A stretch of DNA of 64,000 nt from Paragorgia papillata (GCA_035771165.1 JAWNZC010000001.1:4656501-4720500); one strand, 5' to 3'. Shown: positions 20,101 to 30,894, numbered from the stretch's first letter. Notes: generated by a model from the letters alone, not told the origin. A program made the numbers and translations.

Positions 20101-23015
20101 GTATTGTAGAACAATGACTGAGTATTGTAGAACAATGGCTGAGTATTGTAGAACAATGGCTGAGTATTGTAGAACAATGGCTGAGTATTGTAGAACAATG
20201 GCTGAGTATTGTAGAACAATGGCTGAGTATTGTAGAACAATGACTGAGTATTGTAGAACAATGGCTGAGTATTGTAGAACAATGGCTGAGTATTGTAGAA
20301 CAATGGCTGAGTATTGTAGAACAATGGCTGAGTATTGTAGAACAATGACTGAGTATTGTAGAACAATGGCTGAGTATTGTAGAACAATGACTGAGTATAT
20401 TGTAGAACAATGGCTAAGTATTAGTAGAACAATGACTGAGTATTGTAGAACAATGGCTAAGTATTAGTAGAACAATGACTGAGTATTGTAGAACAATGAC
20501 TGAGTATTGTAGAACAATGGCTGAGTATTGTAGAACAATGGCTGAGTATTTTAGAACCAATGGCTGAGTATTGTAGAACAATGGCTGAGTATTTTAGAAC
20601 CAATGGCTGAGTATTGTAGAACAATGACTGAGTATTGTAGAACAATGACTGAGTATTGTAGAACAATGACTGAGTATTGTAGAACAATGACTGAGTATTG
20701 TAGAACAATGACTGAGTATTGTAGAACAATGACTGAATATTGTAGAACAATGACTGAGTATTGTAGAACAATGACTGAGTATTGTAGAACAATGACTGAA
20801 TATTGTAGAACAATGACTGAGTATTGTAGAACAATGGCTGAGTATTTTAGAACAATGACTGAGTATTGTAGAACAATGGCTGAGTATTGTAGAACAATGA
20901 CTGAGTATTGTAGAACAATGACTGAGTATTGTAGAACAATGGCTGAGTATTTTAGAACAATGACAGAGTATTGTAGAACAATGACTGAGTATTGTAGAAC
21001 AATGGCTGAGTATTATAGAACAATGGCTGAGTATTGTAGAACAATGACTGAGTATTGTAGAACAATGGCTGAGTATTGTAGAACAATGACTGAGTATTGT
21101 AGAACAATGGCTGAGTATTTTAGAACAATGACTGAGTATTGTAGAACAATGGCTGAGTATTGTAGAACAATGACTGAGTATTGTAGAACAATGGCTGAGT
21201 ATTGTAGAACAATGACTGAGTATTGTAGAACAATGGCTGAGTATTTTAGAACAATGACTGAGTATTGTAGAACAATGGCTGAGTATTGTAGAACAATGGC
21301 TGAGTATTGTAGAACAATGACTGAGTATTGTAGAACAATGGCTGAGTATTGTAGAACAATGACTGAGTATATTGTAGAACAATGGCTAAGTATTAGTAGA
21401 ACAATGACTGAGTATTGTGGAACAATGGCTAAGTATTAGTAGAACAATGACTGAGTATTGTAGAACAATGACTGAGTATTGTAGAACAATGGCTGAGTAT
21501 TGTAGAACAATGGCTGAGTATTTTAGAACCAATGGCTGAGTATTGTAGAACAATGGCTGAGTATTTTAGAACCAATGGCTGAGTATTGTAGAACAATGAC
21601 TGAGTATTGTAGAACAATGACTGAGTATTGTAGAACAATGACTGAGTATTGTAGAACAATGACTGAGTATTGTAGAACAATGACTGAATATTGTAGAACA
21701 ATGACTGAGTATTGTAGAACAATGGCTGAGTATTGTAGAACAATGACTGAGTATTGTAGAACAATGGCTGAGTATTTTAGAACAATGACTGAGTATTGTA
21801 GAACAATGGCTGAGTATTGTAGAACAATGACTGAGTATTGTAGAACAATGGCTGAGTATTGTAGAACAATGACTGAGTATTGTAGAACAATGGCTGAGTA
21901 TTTTAGAACAATGACTGAGTATTGTAGAACAATGGCTGAGTATTGTAGAACAATGGCTGAGTATTGTAGAACAATGACTGAGTATTGTAGAACAATGGCT
22001 GAGTATTGTAGAACAATGACTGAGTATATTGTAGAACAATGGCTAAGTATTAGTAGAACAATGACTGAGTATTGTGGAACAATGGCTAAGTATTAGTAGA
22101 ACAATGACTGAGTATTGTAGAACAATGACTGAGTATTGTAGAACAATGGCTGAGTATTGTAGAACAATGGCTGAGTATTTTAGAACCAATGGCTGAGTAT
22201 TGTAGAACAATGGCTGAGTATTTTAGAACCAATGGCTGAGTATTGTAGAACAATGACTGAGTATTGTAGAACAATGACTGAGTATTGTAGAACAATGACT
22301 GAGTATTGTAGAACAATGACTGAGTATTGTAGAACAATGACTGAATGTTGTAGAACAATGACTGAGTATTGTAGAACAATGACTGAGTATTGTAGAACAA
22401 TGACTGAATATTGTAGAACAATGACTGAGTATTGTAGAACAATGGCTGAGTATTTTAGAACAATGACTGAGTATTGTAGAACAATGGCTGAGTATTGTAG
22501 AACAATGACTGAGTATTGTAGAACAATGACTGAGTATTGTAGAACAATGGCTGAGTATTGTAGAACAATGACTGAGTATTGTAGAACAATGACTGAGTAT
22601 TGTAGAACAATGGCTGAGTATTTTAGAACAATGACAGAGTATTGTAGAACAATGACTGAGTATTGTAGAACAATGGCTGAGTATTATAGAACAATGGCTG
22701 AGTATTGTAGAACAATGACTGAGTATTGTAGAACAATGACTGAGTATTGTAGAACAATGACTGAGTATTGTAGAACAATGGCTGAGTATTGTAGAACAAT
22801 GACTGAGTATTGTAGAACAATGACTGAGTATTGTAGAACAATGGCTGAGTATTGTAGAACAATGACTGAGTATTGTAGAACAATGACTGAGTATTGTAGA
22901 ACAATGACTGAGTATTGTAGAACAATGGTTGAGTATTGTAGAACAATGGATGCCCATTGTTCCAAGGGAAATTGGCACAATAGCCAGTCCAAGCCTGTTC
23001 GAAACAAGTTTCAAT
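17112..23015. mobile_element. Inverted-repeat element whose interior is a 5.8-kb tandem array
   Basis: The left flank 17112-17153 holds GTTTCGAAACCAGGCTTGGA and CTGGCCATTGTGCCA. The right flank 22973-23015 is the inverse: TGGCACAATAGCCAGTCC then AAGCCTGTTCGAAAC. The arms are about 42 bp and clearly related. Everything between is the 21-bp array. The simplest reading is a non-autonomous transposon whose internal tandem repeat expanded, rather than a satellite that arose in unique DNA. The monomer shares the ATTGT/ACAAT word with the inner edge of the arms (inference). Confidence 0.75.
17161..22950. repeat. 21-bp tandem repeat array, about 275 units
   Basis: The monomer is TGAGTATTGTAGAACAATGGC, with a common variant ACT for GCT and rarer TTTTAG for TTGTAG. 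Variants with one extra C (ACCAATGG), or TATATTG and TATTAGTAG forms, shift the phase. Because 21 is a multiple of 3 and the monomer has no stop in several frames, both strands show huge open frames (up to 878 codons) of MAEYCRT or HCSTILS heptads; these are not genes. Rare variants recur in order at 19735, 19779, 20393, 21365 and 22022, showing higher-order blocks of about 600-970 bp. Confidence 0.97.
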
Positions 23016-23662
23016 AGGGGGCATTCTGAAGAGGGGGCATGTTATACACCTGGATAAATTGTACGTTCTGTTTATATATAGCAAGTTACCTTGCAAGTTT
23101 TAATATTTGAAATAATTACCATTAACGAAAGCGACATAAAGCAACGAATATGTGTGACCAACCCCAAAAAAATTGCTTTTCAGAGAATCCCCCAAAAAAT
23201 GCCCCCATCCGTTTTTGAACTGCATCTTCTTTAATTTGGGTACAAGAAGTAAATTTTTATATCACGCCGAACGCCCATCACTCCTTCTTTGTTGTCTGAA
23301 ATTTTCAGAGCTAAATAGTTATCTACTCGCTTCCTGGAGTCATTTAAAGAGGCAACATCAAAATTTGAACTTGTCCAAATTATGCAAATTATCTATGCTA
23401 CCTACAGATTTGGAAACTACAGGGTGTCCCAAACGAATGTCGCCCATCCCGTTTTTGACCACAGCTTTGTTTGAGTGCGGAATACAAGTTTGAATACATA
23501 TGCATGTGAAAACTGAGCACAGGGGAATAAAGTTTGATTCCAAATGAAGCAATGCGGCATCAAATCATGTGGGGTTCCTTGGGGTAATAACAATGCTCAT
23601 GAAAGTTCCATGCACATGTTTGCCATGTAGGCAGAAGTGCACTTTACTTCATCTGTCTTAAG

Positions 23663-23806
23663 ATGGTTGGACAACAATTCACTCCCGAGGAAAGAGCATT
23701 CATGGTACTTTCCTATGATCATGAAACAAGAAGCCCAACAAGGACAAGGGAAGCCTTTAGGAGAAGATTTCGAAATCTTGACGTAGCATACATAATTTGG
23801 ACAAGT
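23663..23806 (+). pseudogene. Mariner-type transposase N-terminal fragment (DUF4817-like HTH)
   Basis: It begins MVGQQFTPEERAFMV and continues through a Tyr-Asp...RTREAFRRRF segment, the N-terminal helix-turn-helix layout of DUF4817/mariner transposases. The frame leaves homology at about residue 48, where the inverted arm of the surrounding element begins. No DDE/D domain is present. It lies 245 bp downstream of a mariner-like terminus at 23418. Confidence 0.6.
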
Positions 23807-23827
23807 TCAAATTTTGATGTTGCCTCT

Positions 23828-24422
23828 TTAAGGTGGCTCCCTACGGTAATTTCAATAGGGGACTGGTGACTAGAAATAGTATCGCTACGCATGCGTAAAT
23901 AGCGATCTTGTCGATTCGAAATTCTATGACCGCGTCGACATAGATGTTAGACTTGTAGACGTTTTCTTCGGTGAATTTTGCTAAAATTTTGTAAATAAGT
24001 AGTTTATAAAAAGTTCTAAAGTATATATAATTTTAAAAAATTTTCATAAGACAGAACTTTTTTAAATCGATAATTTTTACAGCGAAACATCTGTCCATAC
24101 AACCTCTCTGATTTTGTGCATGGATATTCTCCACAACAGTATCTATCATCTCAGCAATTTTTAAACAATTTCACCGAAGCAAACTGAAGACATGCCGCTT
24201 CAATTATGCAATATTTGAAAATATACCAAAGTTCCAATGTCATTATTACCATGGTAACAGCAAATAATTGAACTTTTTGATAGATATTTTATATCTGCGA
24301 TAGTTCTGATATAGCAAGGTCTACTTAGTATTTATCTAACAAATTTTTAAACTTGTGAATAACATTAGATAATGAGCGTATGAAATAGCGCGTATTTATT
24401 GAAACTATAGGGAGCCACCTTA
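23828..24422. mobile_element. TTAA-flanked MITE, family G, copy 1
   Basis: Ends TTAAGGTGGCTCCCTA and ...TAGGGAGCCACCTTAA. The body includes GCATGCGTAAATAGC and GATCTTGTCGA, which reappear inverted in the copy at 63019-63629. No coding potential. Confidence 0.8.
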
Positions 24423-24587
24423 AACGACTACAGGAAGCGAGTAGATAACTACTTAACTCTGAAAATTTCAGACAACAAAGAAGGAGGGATGGGCTTTCGG
24501 CGTGATATAAAAATTTACTTGTACCGTAATTAAGAAAGGTGCACCTCGTAAATGGATGGGGGGCATTTTTGGGGGGACACCCTGTAT

Positions 24588-25012
24588 TTGTTCTATAGTC
24601 GGCAGACAAGAGATTTCAGTCGGCACCCGCCAAGCGGCCAGACTCGGCGAGTACTAGTACTGACGAGTGACGATTATGTGACAGTCAGCAAAATTGAGCG
24701 TACAACCCCCCCACCCCCCCTGCGAAATTTTCTGAGGACGGCCCTGCTTAGAACCGTGCTTAGACGAAAAGCTCTCAACTTGAATCAAATTAAAAATTTA
24801 TTGCGCACACATTGGTACGTATGAATATACAACAGCTGTGTGTGTGCTCCGTGGAGTAAGAACAGGTTTTATAAATAACATGCCAAACGAATTAAAGGGG
24901 TGTAAAAATAGAGACTGTAATAGAGTAAACAGTCTTTCGAGTTTTCAAATTCGTGATTGGCGAATTGCCAGGTGATGCTGCGCGCGCATCAAAAGTGTTT
25001 CTAATAATAAGC
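24588..25012. other. No gene recognised
   Basis: It contains a poly-C tract (24706-24720) within GACGGCCCTGC-like sequence. Nothing else is identified. Confidence 0.3.
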
Positions 25013-25420
25013 CAATCTCGTTCCCAGAGCCCACGTTCCCCGCCCGGGAAACGAGACTCTGGGATAATCCGTTTCAAATCACAGGATTCTTGTTATTCCG
25101 GTTGAGGTACGCATGCGTAAATATCCGAGCGGAATCTGGATAGTATGTTCTCCTTGTTTGACTTTTCCCCAAACAAGTCAATGGGGTTGCTGGCGAAGCC
25201 CGAATTACAGCATCTACACACATACGGCGAAGATATCGATCGCGGCAACGTCTTCACTGGAGTCTTGTCTTCCGACATCTTTGTTATTTTGGTTTTATTA
25301 ATTCTACTTCCGGTCATTTCAGACCAACTCATGCTCACTATTCAGCCAATAACGTAACGATTTGAAACGGATTACCCCAGAGTCTCTCGTTTCCCGGGTA
25401 ATAAGCGAGTTCGTAATCTC
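25013..25420. mobile_element. MITE family H, long form with ORF, copy 1
   Basis: Left terminus CAATCTCGTTCCCAGAGCC followed by CACGTTCCCC and CGGGAAACGAGA. The right terminus is a diverged inverse (TCTCGTTTCCCGGG). Between them lies an ORF-bearing segment shared with 35736-36157. Short forms without the ORF are at 25649, 51024 and 55692. Confidence 0.8.
25093..25338 (-). CDS. 81-aa ORF carried by MITE family H, copy 1
   Basis: An open frame with a CxxC motif (PYVCRCCNSGF) followed by NPIDLFGE and an SRFRSDIYACVP end. The copy at 35826-36071 differs at only about seven residues, with no stop or frameshift in either. The function is unknown. It may be a captured host exon with a zinc-binding Cys pair, or the remnant of an element protein. 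Frame preservation in two independent insertions is the reason to list it. Confidence 0.45.
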   Translation of the reverse strand: MSMSWSEMTGSRINKTKITKMSEDKTPVKTLPRSISSPYVCRCCNSGFASNPIDLFGEKSNKENILSRFRSDIYACVPQPE

Positions 25421-25648
25421 GACTGTGCATCAAAATGACGGGTTCTGCGTCGGGATAAAACCTATTTCAATGCATAACATCAGGCTGAGGCCGCAGGATT
25501 TATTTGTATTTTCATTTACACTTCCAAATTCAATATACTGAATTCCCCAGCCTGATGTTAGAAATTGAAATAAGCTACAGATAATAGCATTGTGGGCTCA
25601 GAATCTGACAATCCCAGCGGCATGCAAATACGACTAAAAGTGCCGATA

Positions 25649-25845
25649 CAATCTCGTTCCCAGAGCCCACGTTCCCCACCCGGGAAACGAGAGACTAATA
25701 TTTCATTGGCTGATGAACACAGTGAACTCTATATAACTCTTCTTCCGGATAACAAGAATCCTGTGATGGCGTGAACGGATTATCCCAGAGCCTCTCGTTT
25801 CCCGCCCACTGGGTAAGGGGAACGTGTGCTCTGGGAACGAGATTG
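25649..25845. mobile_element. MITE family H, short form
   Basis: Termini CAATCTCGTTCCCAGAGCCC and ...GCTCTGGGAACGAGATTG, about 197 bp, with internal TCTTCTTCCGGATAACAAGA. The ORF segment of the long form is absent. Confidence 0.85.
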
Positions 25846-26898
25846 GTGCCGATATCGAGAATTCATCAACTTTCTGACCAATTATAATCAAGGATTTGGG
25901 GGGAAATGTATAATAATAACAATTATTAGTAGTGTTTTCAGCTTGAAGTTGGTAACGTTTTTTCGTTTGAGCTGTTGTAAGTTAAACTCAGAGAAAAAAT
26001 CTGAGCTCCAGACGGGACTCGAAGGACTTTACTGAAAATAAACTAACACAATGCGACTTGTAGTCTAACAGGTACTTGTGACACACGTACGGTTTGACTA
26101 GTTCCCAGGCGTATAAATATCGAAAACAACCTCGGTCTACCATCTGAGTTCCAGTGGCTGAATGGTGAGAGCGTCCGGTTGGCATTCGATAGGTTGTGGG
26201 TTCGAGTCTCTGAGTTTAACCATGGATAGTAAAAGACTGGATTGGAAACTTGATGGCGTGAGCATAACAACCTGGTTGCAATTGACAAGCTTAAAAAACC
26301 CGAGTATATTCAAAGTTTGGGATTAATACAGCCTAAAATGATAATCGAATTGTCTGTAAATACGACAAAGCCACAATACGACAAAATGTCCGTCTATTCT
26401 TACTCATTTTAAAAGAAGATATCAAGGTTTACTAGTTAAAATATGCATCCCAAATTCCGAGCAAAACAAAGCACAATTTGGGGACGCCAGTTTCTTCAAA
26501 ACAACACAGGAATCATCAAAACAAAGATCAACAACGCTTACCCCGAACGCTCGATTGTGGCTTAGGCAGGTTTGTAAGGCGATAAAATCATTTGAAACGT
26601 CAACATAGTCATCTGAATGTGAGGATATGAAGAATTTGAAGAAAAGTTCACTAAAAACCTCAGTAAAACAAGCGTACTCACGCCATTCGTGACATCACAA
26701 TTTGCAACTAGGTTTCAACATCTCTCGAGCAAAGAAAAACGCTTTTCAGCCAATCGGCGGCCTGGAAACACCTCACGTGACTATTAGTTTCCAATGCACT
26801 CATTTTACTATCCATGGTTTAACTTACGGCAGCTTGTACAGCAAAAACATACGAAAAAACTTTAATAATAAAAATTATTTACAACATTGACTGTAATT
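25846..26898. other. Mostly unrecognised; weak tRNA-like segment
   Basis: 26150-26222 has tRNA-like words (GTGGCTGAATGGTGAGAGCG ... GGTTCGAGTCTC) but poor stems, so it is a tRNA-derived remnant at best. The rest, which includes the likely 3' flank of the minus-strand gene at 26899, shows nothing definite. Confidence 0.35.
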
Positions 26899-27726
26899 TC
26901 ACTTCCAAACATCTTCATTGATATCAGGTAATCTTACAACATTAGTCTTCAACTCTTTCGATTCTTTGACATGTTTACCTCGCTTAAAATGACTTCCGAC
27001 TTTCGGCTTCGTTCGTACGGTTAAAGGCTGCGGTTTTAGCCCGCATACCCGCGATGGAGCCCGAAACAGCAGGTAGAGATTGCTCGAGTTACGTAAGAGC
27101 CCATTTTCCGGGCGGTTGCTGCGAAACGTCTGTTCAATACGAATATTACTCGGTTTACTTCTTGGTGTAATATTTTTTACATTCATCAAGTCGGTAGCAC
27201 TGACCATGTAGGAAAACCCGTGATTTGTGTTGGGTCGGGCGTGGCTTATACAATATGTGTCTATCTTTGGAAGGGAAACCGCTGATTTTTTCGGGCTCGC
27301 GAATGGCGAATCCTGAATTTCCCCCGATGTACTCTTCTTTTGCCAGTTACACGAATGCCCAAAAGGACAAATGCCTTTTGATTGATATCTAGGGCCAATA
27401 TCTTTTGAGGGAAGCTGCCTTTTGTATTGATTTTGACCTAACGAGGAGTCTTCGACAAGCCGCGGTAAACTTGAAGGGCATTTCAGTTTTGGGAAACTAG
27501 GCGTTCTGTGTTCGCTCGTCTGTTGTTGACCATGCGGTTTGACTTTCTTTGTCTGATTGGTCGGATCAAGGGTCCTCGATGGCCAACCGTCAGTCTCGGT
27601 GTCTCCATCCTTCTCTGTAGAGAGGTCGAGACCTTGGAAAGGATCAGGCATTGGTGTGTTGGGTCTTGCCTCACTGCCACTCAGGTCACTGGAGCTCCGT
27701 TCTTGATCTATAGCGTTGGTTAACAT
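26899..27726 (-). CDS. Intronless 275-aa protein, function unknown
   Basis: An uninterrupted 828-bp frame in AT-rich DNA, with richer GC than its flanks, so it is very likely a real gene. I do not recognise the family. The N-terminal half is Ser/Pro/Gly-rich and looks disordered. A CPFGHSCNW segment lies near residue 118. Short motifs of the form (S/R)(L/F)P(K/R/D)(I/L) recur (SFPKLK, SLPRLV, SLPKID, RLPDIN). No signal peptide or membrane segment is seen; the C-terminal third is basic. The start is the first Met after TATA-like AAAGTATA. A family A MITE fragment begins about 50 bp upstream of the ATG. It could also be the final exon of a longer gene. Confidence 0.65.
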   Translation of the reverse strand: MLTNAIDQERSSSDLSGSEARPNTPMPDPFQGLDLSTEKDGDTETDGWPSRTLDPTNQTKKVKPHGQQQTSEHRTPSFPKLKCPSSLPRLVEDSSLGQNQYKRQLPSKDIGPRYQSKGICPFGHSCNWQKKSTSGEIQDSPFASPKKSAVSLPKIDTYCISHARPNTNHGFSYMVSATDLMNVKNITPRSKPSNIRIEQTFRSNRPENGLLRNSSNLYLLFRAPSRVCGLKPQPLTVRTKPKVGSHFKRGKHVKESKELKTNVVRLPDINEDVWK

Positions 27727-27778
27727 TATACTTTGAAAGCCTAAGAACTAGAGCATGATTATCTTGTTAAAACGTGTT

Positions 27779-27897
27779 TAAAGTGCACATGAAACGAAAA
27801 TTAAGTCTGTCTTATTCGAAAGAACACTTAAAATGACAAAGTAACATCTCTTGCAGTTCTTCGTTAACTATGTCGGCATGCAAGGTTTTCCGATTTA
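27779..27897. mobile_element. Family A MITE fragment at the 5' flank of the 275-aa gene
   Basis: TTTAAAGTGCACATGAAACG then the usual AAATTAAGTCTG and GAAAGAACACTT arm, truncated by the next MITE. Confidence 0.7.
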
Positions 27898-27898
27898 A

Positions 27899-28394
27899 AG
27901 TGCCAATGCAGCGAAATTTCATCTCAGTTTTTTATGATTGCATTTGAAAGAACACTTAAAATGACAACGTAACATCTTTCGTAGAATTTCGTTTCCTTGC
28001 TTCATTCTTGAGATATTCAGGTTTGTTTGATATGCAAATGTCATACTTATGACATCACACTGCATGACTTTTTGAAATAGCATCAATTTTAGGATAGTCC
28101 AAATATTTTACACCCAGCTACACACGTTTAGTAGTGACCAGTCATGGCTACATACATGCAAGTGCAAATTTTTATTAAGTACTTTCGAAAAGCACTCTCA
28201 AAGAAAATCATATTCTAAAAAGTCATTATACAGTGTGATATCATAAGTATGACATTTGCATATCAAACCAACCTGAATATCTCAAGAATGAAGCAAGGAA
28301 ACGAAATTCTACGAAAGATGTTACGTTGTCATTTTAAGTGTTCTTTCAAATGCAATCATAAAAAACTGGGGTGAAATTTCGCTGCATTGGCACT
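27899..28394. mobile_element. TTAA MITE, family A subtype 2
   Basis: Arms run AGTGCCAATGCAGCGAAATT to AATTTCGCTGCATTGGCACT with the turn near 28140. The left edge is TTAA. A near-identical subtype copy is at 53602-54111. Confidence 0.8.
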
Positions 28395-29947
28395 ATAGAA
28401 TATTCTTTGGAACCAATCAAAATTTCAGAAGGTTTTTCCGATCACATCCCGGGTTAGTCCGGGCAGTCTGACGCAGTAGATACATGTACGCCCAAGCGTG
28501 CCTATTTTTTTTAGGTATTTCAGGTTTGATATGCAAATTAAATTTTGACGTCACATTTATTTATCGTTGTTGTTATCAAATATACTCGCTTGGAAATTCT
28601 ACATGTTTGGTGTTGTGAGAGAAACATGCTTCCTTCGAATTTGGTTTGATAATAGCGAGGTTCGGTCCCCCGGCAAGCGTACCCTTTACACCCTGACTAA
28701 AAACTGACCCACTAGCGTATTTACCACCTAACGTGTACACTAACCTGACCCTAACATTTTGACTAAAACCTATTAAGCCGGCCCGAACGAACTGAAGAAC
28801 TACAGAAAGAAAAATCCGGAACATATTTTACATATAGGCTAAGGGAGAGGTTATTATTCAACTGAAAGACCAAGTGCGAAGCACGAGGATTTTACGTTGA
28901 ATAATAACCGAACCCGTGACTTTTAACTTACATAAATACTCATTGGGCCATATTCTTGTTTTTAGGAAGTTTTTAAGTTGTACTTGAAATAAATATCGAG
29001 GAATAATCCGAAAACAGTATTTATAGTTACCTGTATCTTCCGAGGTTTACCCTCGTACTGGGCACATCTGTGTTTTCAAATTCTGATTGAATGCTGGGTT
29101 CTTTCCACATGGACACCGGGTTTACGAAAGATGTACACCATGCATATAGACATGTATAGTGGCTATATATATAGTCTTTGCGTGCAGCAGAATATAATGA
29201 ACGTCTTATAAAGACACCGTCACCGATTCGTTGTTTTCGTATTCTGCCTTTTTAGTTGTAAGTGGAACTCTTTATCCGTTCTATATCGTACGTATCCCGT
29301 ATCTGTGGACTGTGATGTATCTACAAGTTTGATAGTGTATATTATGTATACTGACCAGCTCGTTCATCAGAGCTTCCTGTATAGACTCTAAGTTATGTTA
29401 GTATAGCTTTCTTTTCTTTTCTCTATTAATCTCATCAAGGACTCTTTATAATTCCTTCAGTATCTGTACTCTAAGGCTTTGGGATGGCGCCGATAACTTC
29501 ACCGAGTTGAAAAGCACTTGGAAATCCTTGAAATACCAAAACTTTCACTTATATTGTCATTCCACTTCTCGACTCGTTGAGTTAAATAAGTTTAGTTTAT
29601 CGTCTCCCTCAAAAGCCGTTTCTTTAGTAACAAGTTTCAAAGTCTTCAATAGAATATGCGTCACCGAAAGCGATTAAGAATCCAGTTAACCTCATTTTTT
29701 GACAAGCGATTCTTAAGCTGGTCGTACGCGGTCCAATAAGAGCGCATCACTTAAGAAAAACCTAAGCCAGTGTAAGCCATTATGTGGCTTGATCACCATT
29801 TTCCTAAATCCTCCTAACAATTAGAGCAAGACTTATTGTCCACGGCTGGATCATTTCTTCATACCATAATGAACAGATCTTTTCTTTGTAGAACAAACTA
29901 GGCTTTTAGCGTATAATGTGCGTGGATAAACTTTATACTGGCATAAG
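28395..29947. other. MITE fragment, small hairpin, otherwise nothing recognised
   Basis: 28505-28690 is another partial family A arm (TTTGATATGCAAATTAAATT, GACGTCA, AATAGCGAGG). 28849-28909 is a hairpin (GGTTATTATTCAAC / GTTGAATAATAACC) with loop GTGCGAAGCACGAGG. From 28920 to 29947 I see no gene or repeat. Confidence 0.45.
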
Positions 29948-30126
29948 GGTGTTGGTATAGCATAGTGGTTATCGCACATGTCTTTCACCTCTGCGACCCA
30001 GTTAAAATTTCACCTTGGCCGCATGCGAGAAGAGTACTTTCAGTTTGACTCTGCCAAACACCACATGTTTTCTTGGAGTACTCCCGGTTTCCTGCTATAT
30101 ATTGTAACGCTGGACCATTGAACTCT
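29948..30126 (+). mobile_element. tRNA-derived SINE, family I, copy 1
   Basis: The head reads GGTGTTGGTATAGCATAGTGG ... TCACCTCTGCGAC (pol III A-box region), followed by TTCACCTTGGCCGCATG and GACTCTGCCAAACACCAC. The fuller copy at 49386-49672 shares the head and body. It is truncated by the family B MITE. Confidence 0.7.
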
Positions 30127-30128
30127 AA

Positions 30129-30289
30129 GGGGGCTTTCCATTTACACGGTTAGACCGGTCAGTCCGGTTAAATGGAACACGATTCGTTTGAGACTTAGGA
30201 CGGTCTGACTGGAAAATTTGGTCCTAATCAAAAGCAAGTCCATTCTGGCCGGACTGACCGGTCTAACCTTGTCAATTGGAAAGCGCCCT
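30129..30289. mobile_element. Small foldback MITE, family B, copy 2
   Basis: Almost identical to 2501-2661. The few differences include GACTTAGGACGG for GGCCGGGGATGG. Confidence 0.8.
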
Positions 30290-30321
30290 AAGTAAACTGG
30301 AACGCTAACTCCATAAGTCAG

Positions 30322-30613
30322 TTTGAGCTGAAATACTTAACGCTGAACGTTGGGCTATATATGAAACTGAAGCTATTGAAAAATGCTATTTGGTATAGAA
30401 ACTTCAAGACTTTAGCTAAAAGGGAAATAATTAAAAAATATAAAAACAACTGCCATTTTGTAACCTACGGCAAACAAAATGGCAGTTGTTTTTATATTTT
30501 TTAATTACTTCCCTTTTAGCTAAAGTCTTGAAGTTTCTATACCAAATAGCATTTTTCAATAGCTTCAGTTTCATATACAGCCCAACGTTCAGCGTTAAGT
30601 ATTTCAGCTCAAA
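30322..30613. mobile_element. Long near-perfect foldback
   Basis: Arms of about 135 bp: TTTGAGCTGAAATACTTAACG at the left is mirrored to the end. The loop at 30463-30477 is CTACGGCAAAC. The two opposing open frames (30431-30670 and 30486-30683) are artefacts of the palindrome. Confidence 0.85.
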
Positions 30614-30894
30614 ACTCAGAAAAACTACAAGTTTCTTAGTGTTATTTCCCAGCGAAATATGGTCGAACATTTACCACATTTGAAAAAGTTTAAAATAACG
30701 AGGAAACTTATACTATACATTGAAGCCAATGCTATTTCTAAAAACATACGTATAAAACAATGTATTTCAATCCGTTGTTTCGGAGTAATTTGTTATCGTC
30801 CCAAACAAAATATATGGCAGGATGAAAATTAAGTAACTTGAAGCACGAGAGCTACCTGCAAAGGGACTGGCACTGGCTTCAAAATCCCCCCCTG

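Larger units (their letters stand above)
23180..24587. mobile_element. Nested mariner-like / TIR transposon complex
   Basis: Outer arms about 180 bp long: 23184-23350 (CCCCCAAAAAATGCCCCCAT ... TTGTTGTCTGAAATTTTCAG) is inverted at 24400-24587, which ends GGACACCCTGTA, a mariner-type terminus. Inside, GCAACATCAAAATTTGAACT at 23353 is inverted at 23790-23835. These inner arms enclose another terminus TACAGGGTGTCCCAAAC (23418) and a transposase fragment. MITE G occupies 23828-24422. So at least three insertions are stacked. Confidence 0.7.

Noticed and set aside
17161..22950. CRISPR array
   Set aside because: There are no spacers; the units are contiguous 21-mers and the genome is eukaryotic.
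30431..30683. Two opposing 65-80-aa frames
   Set aside because: Mirror-image translations of one long palindrome.
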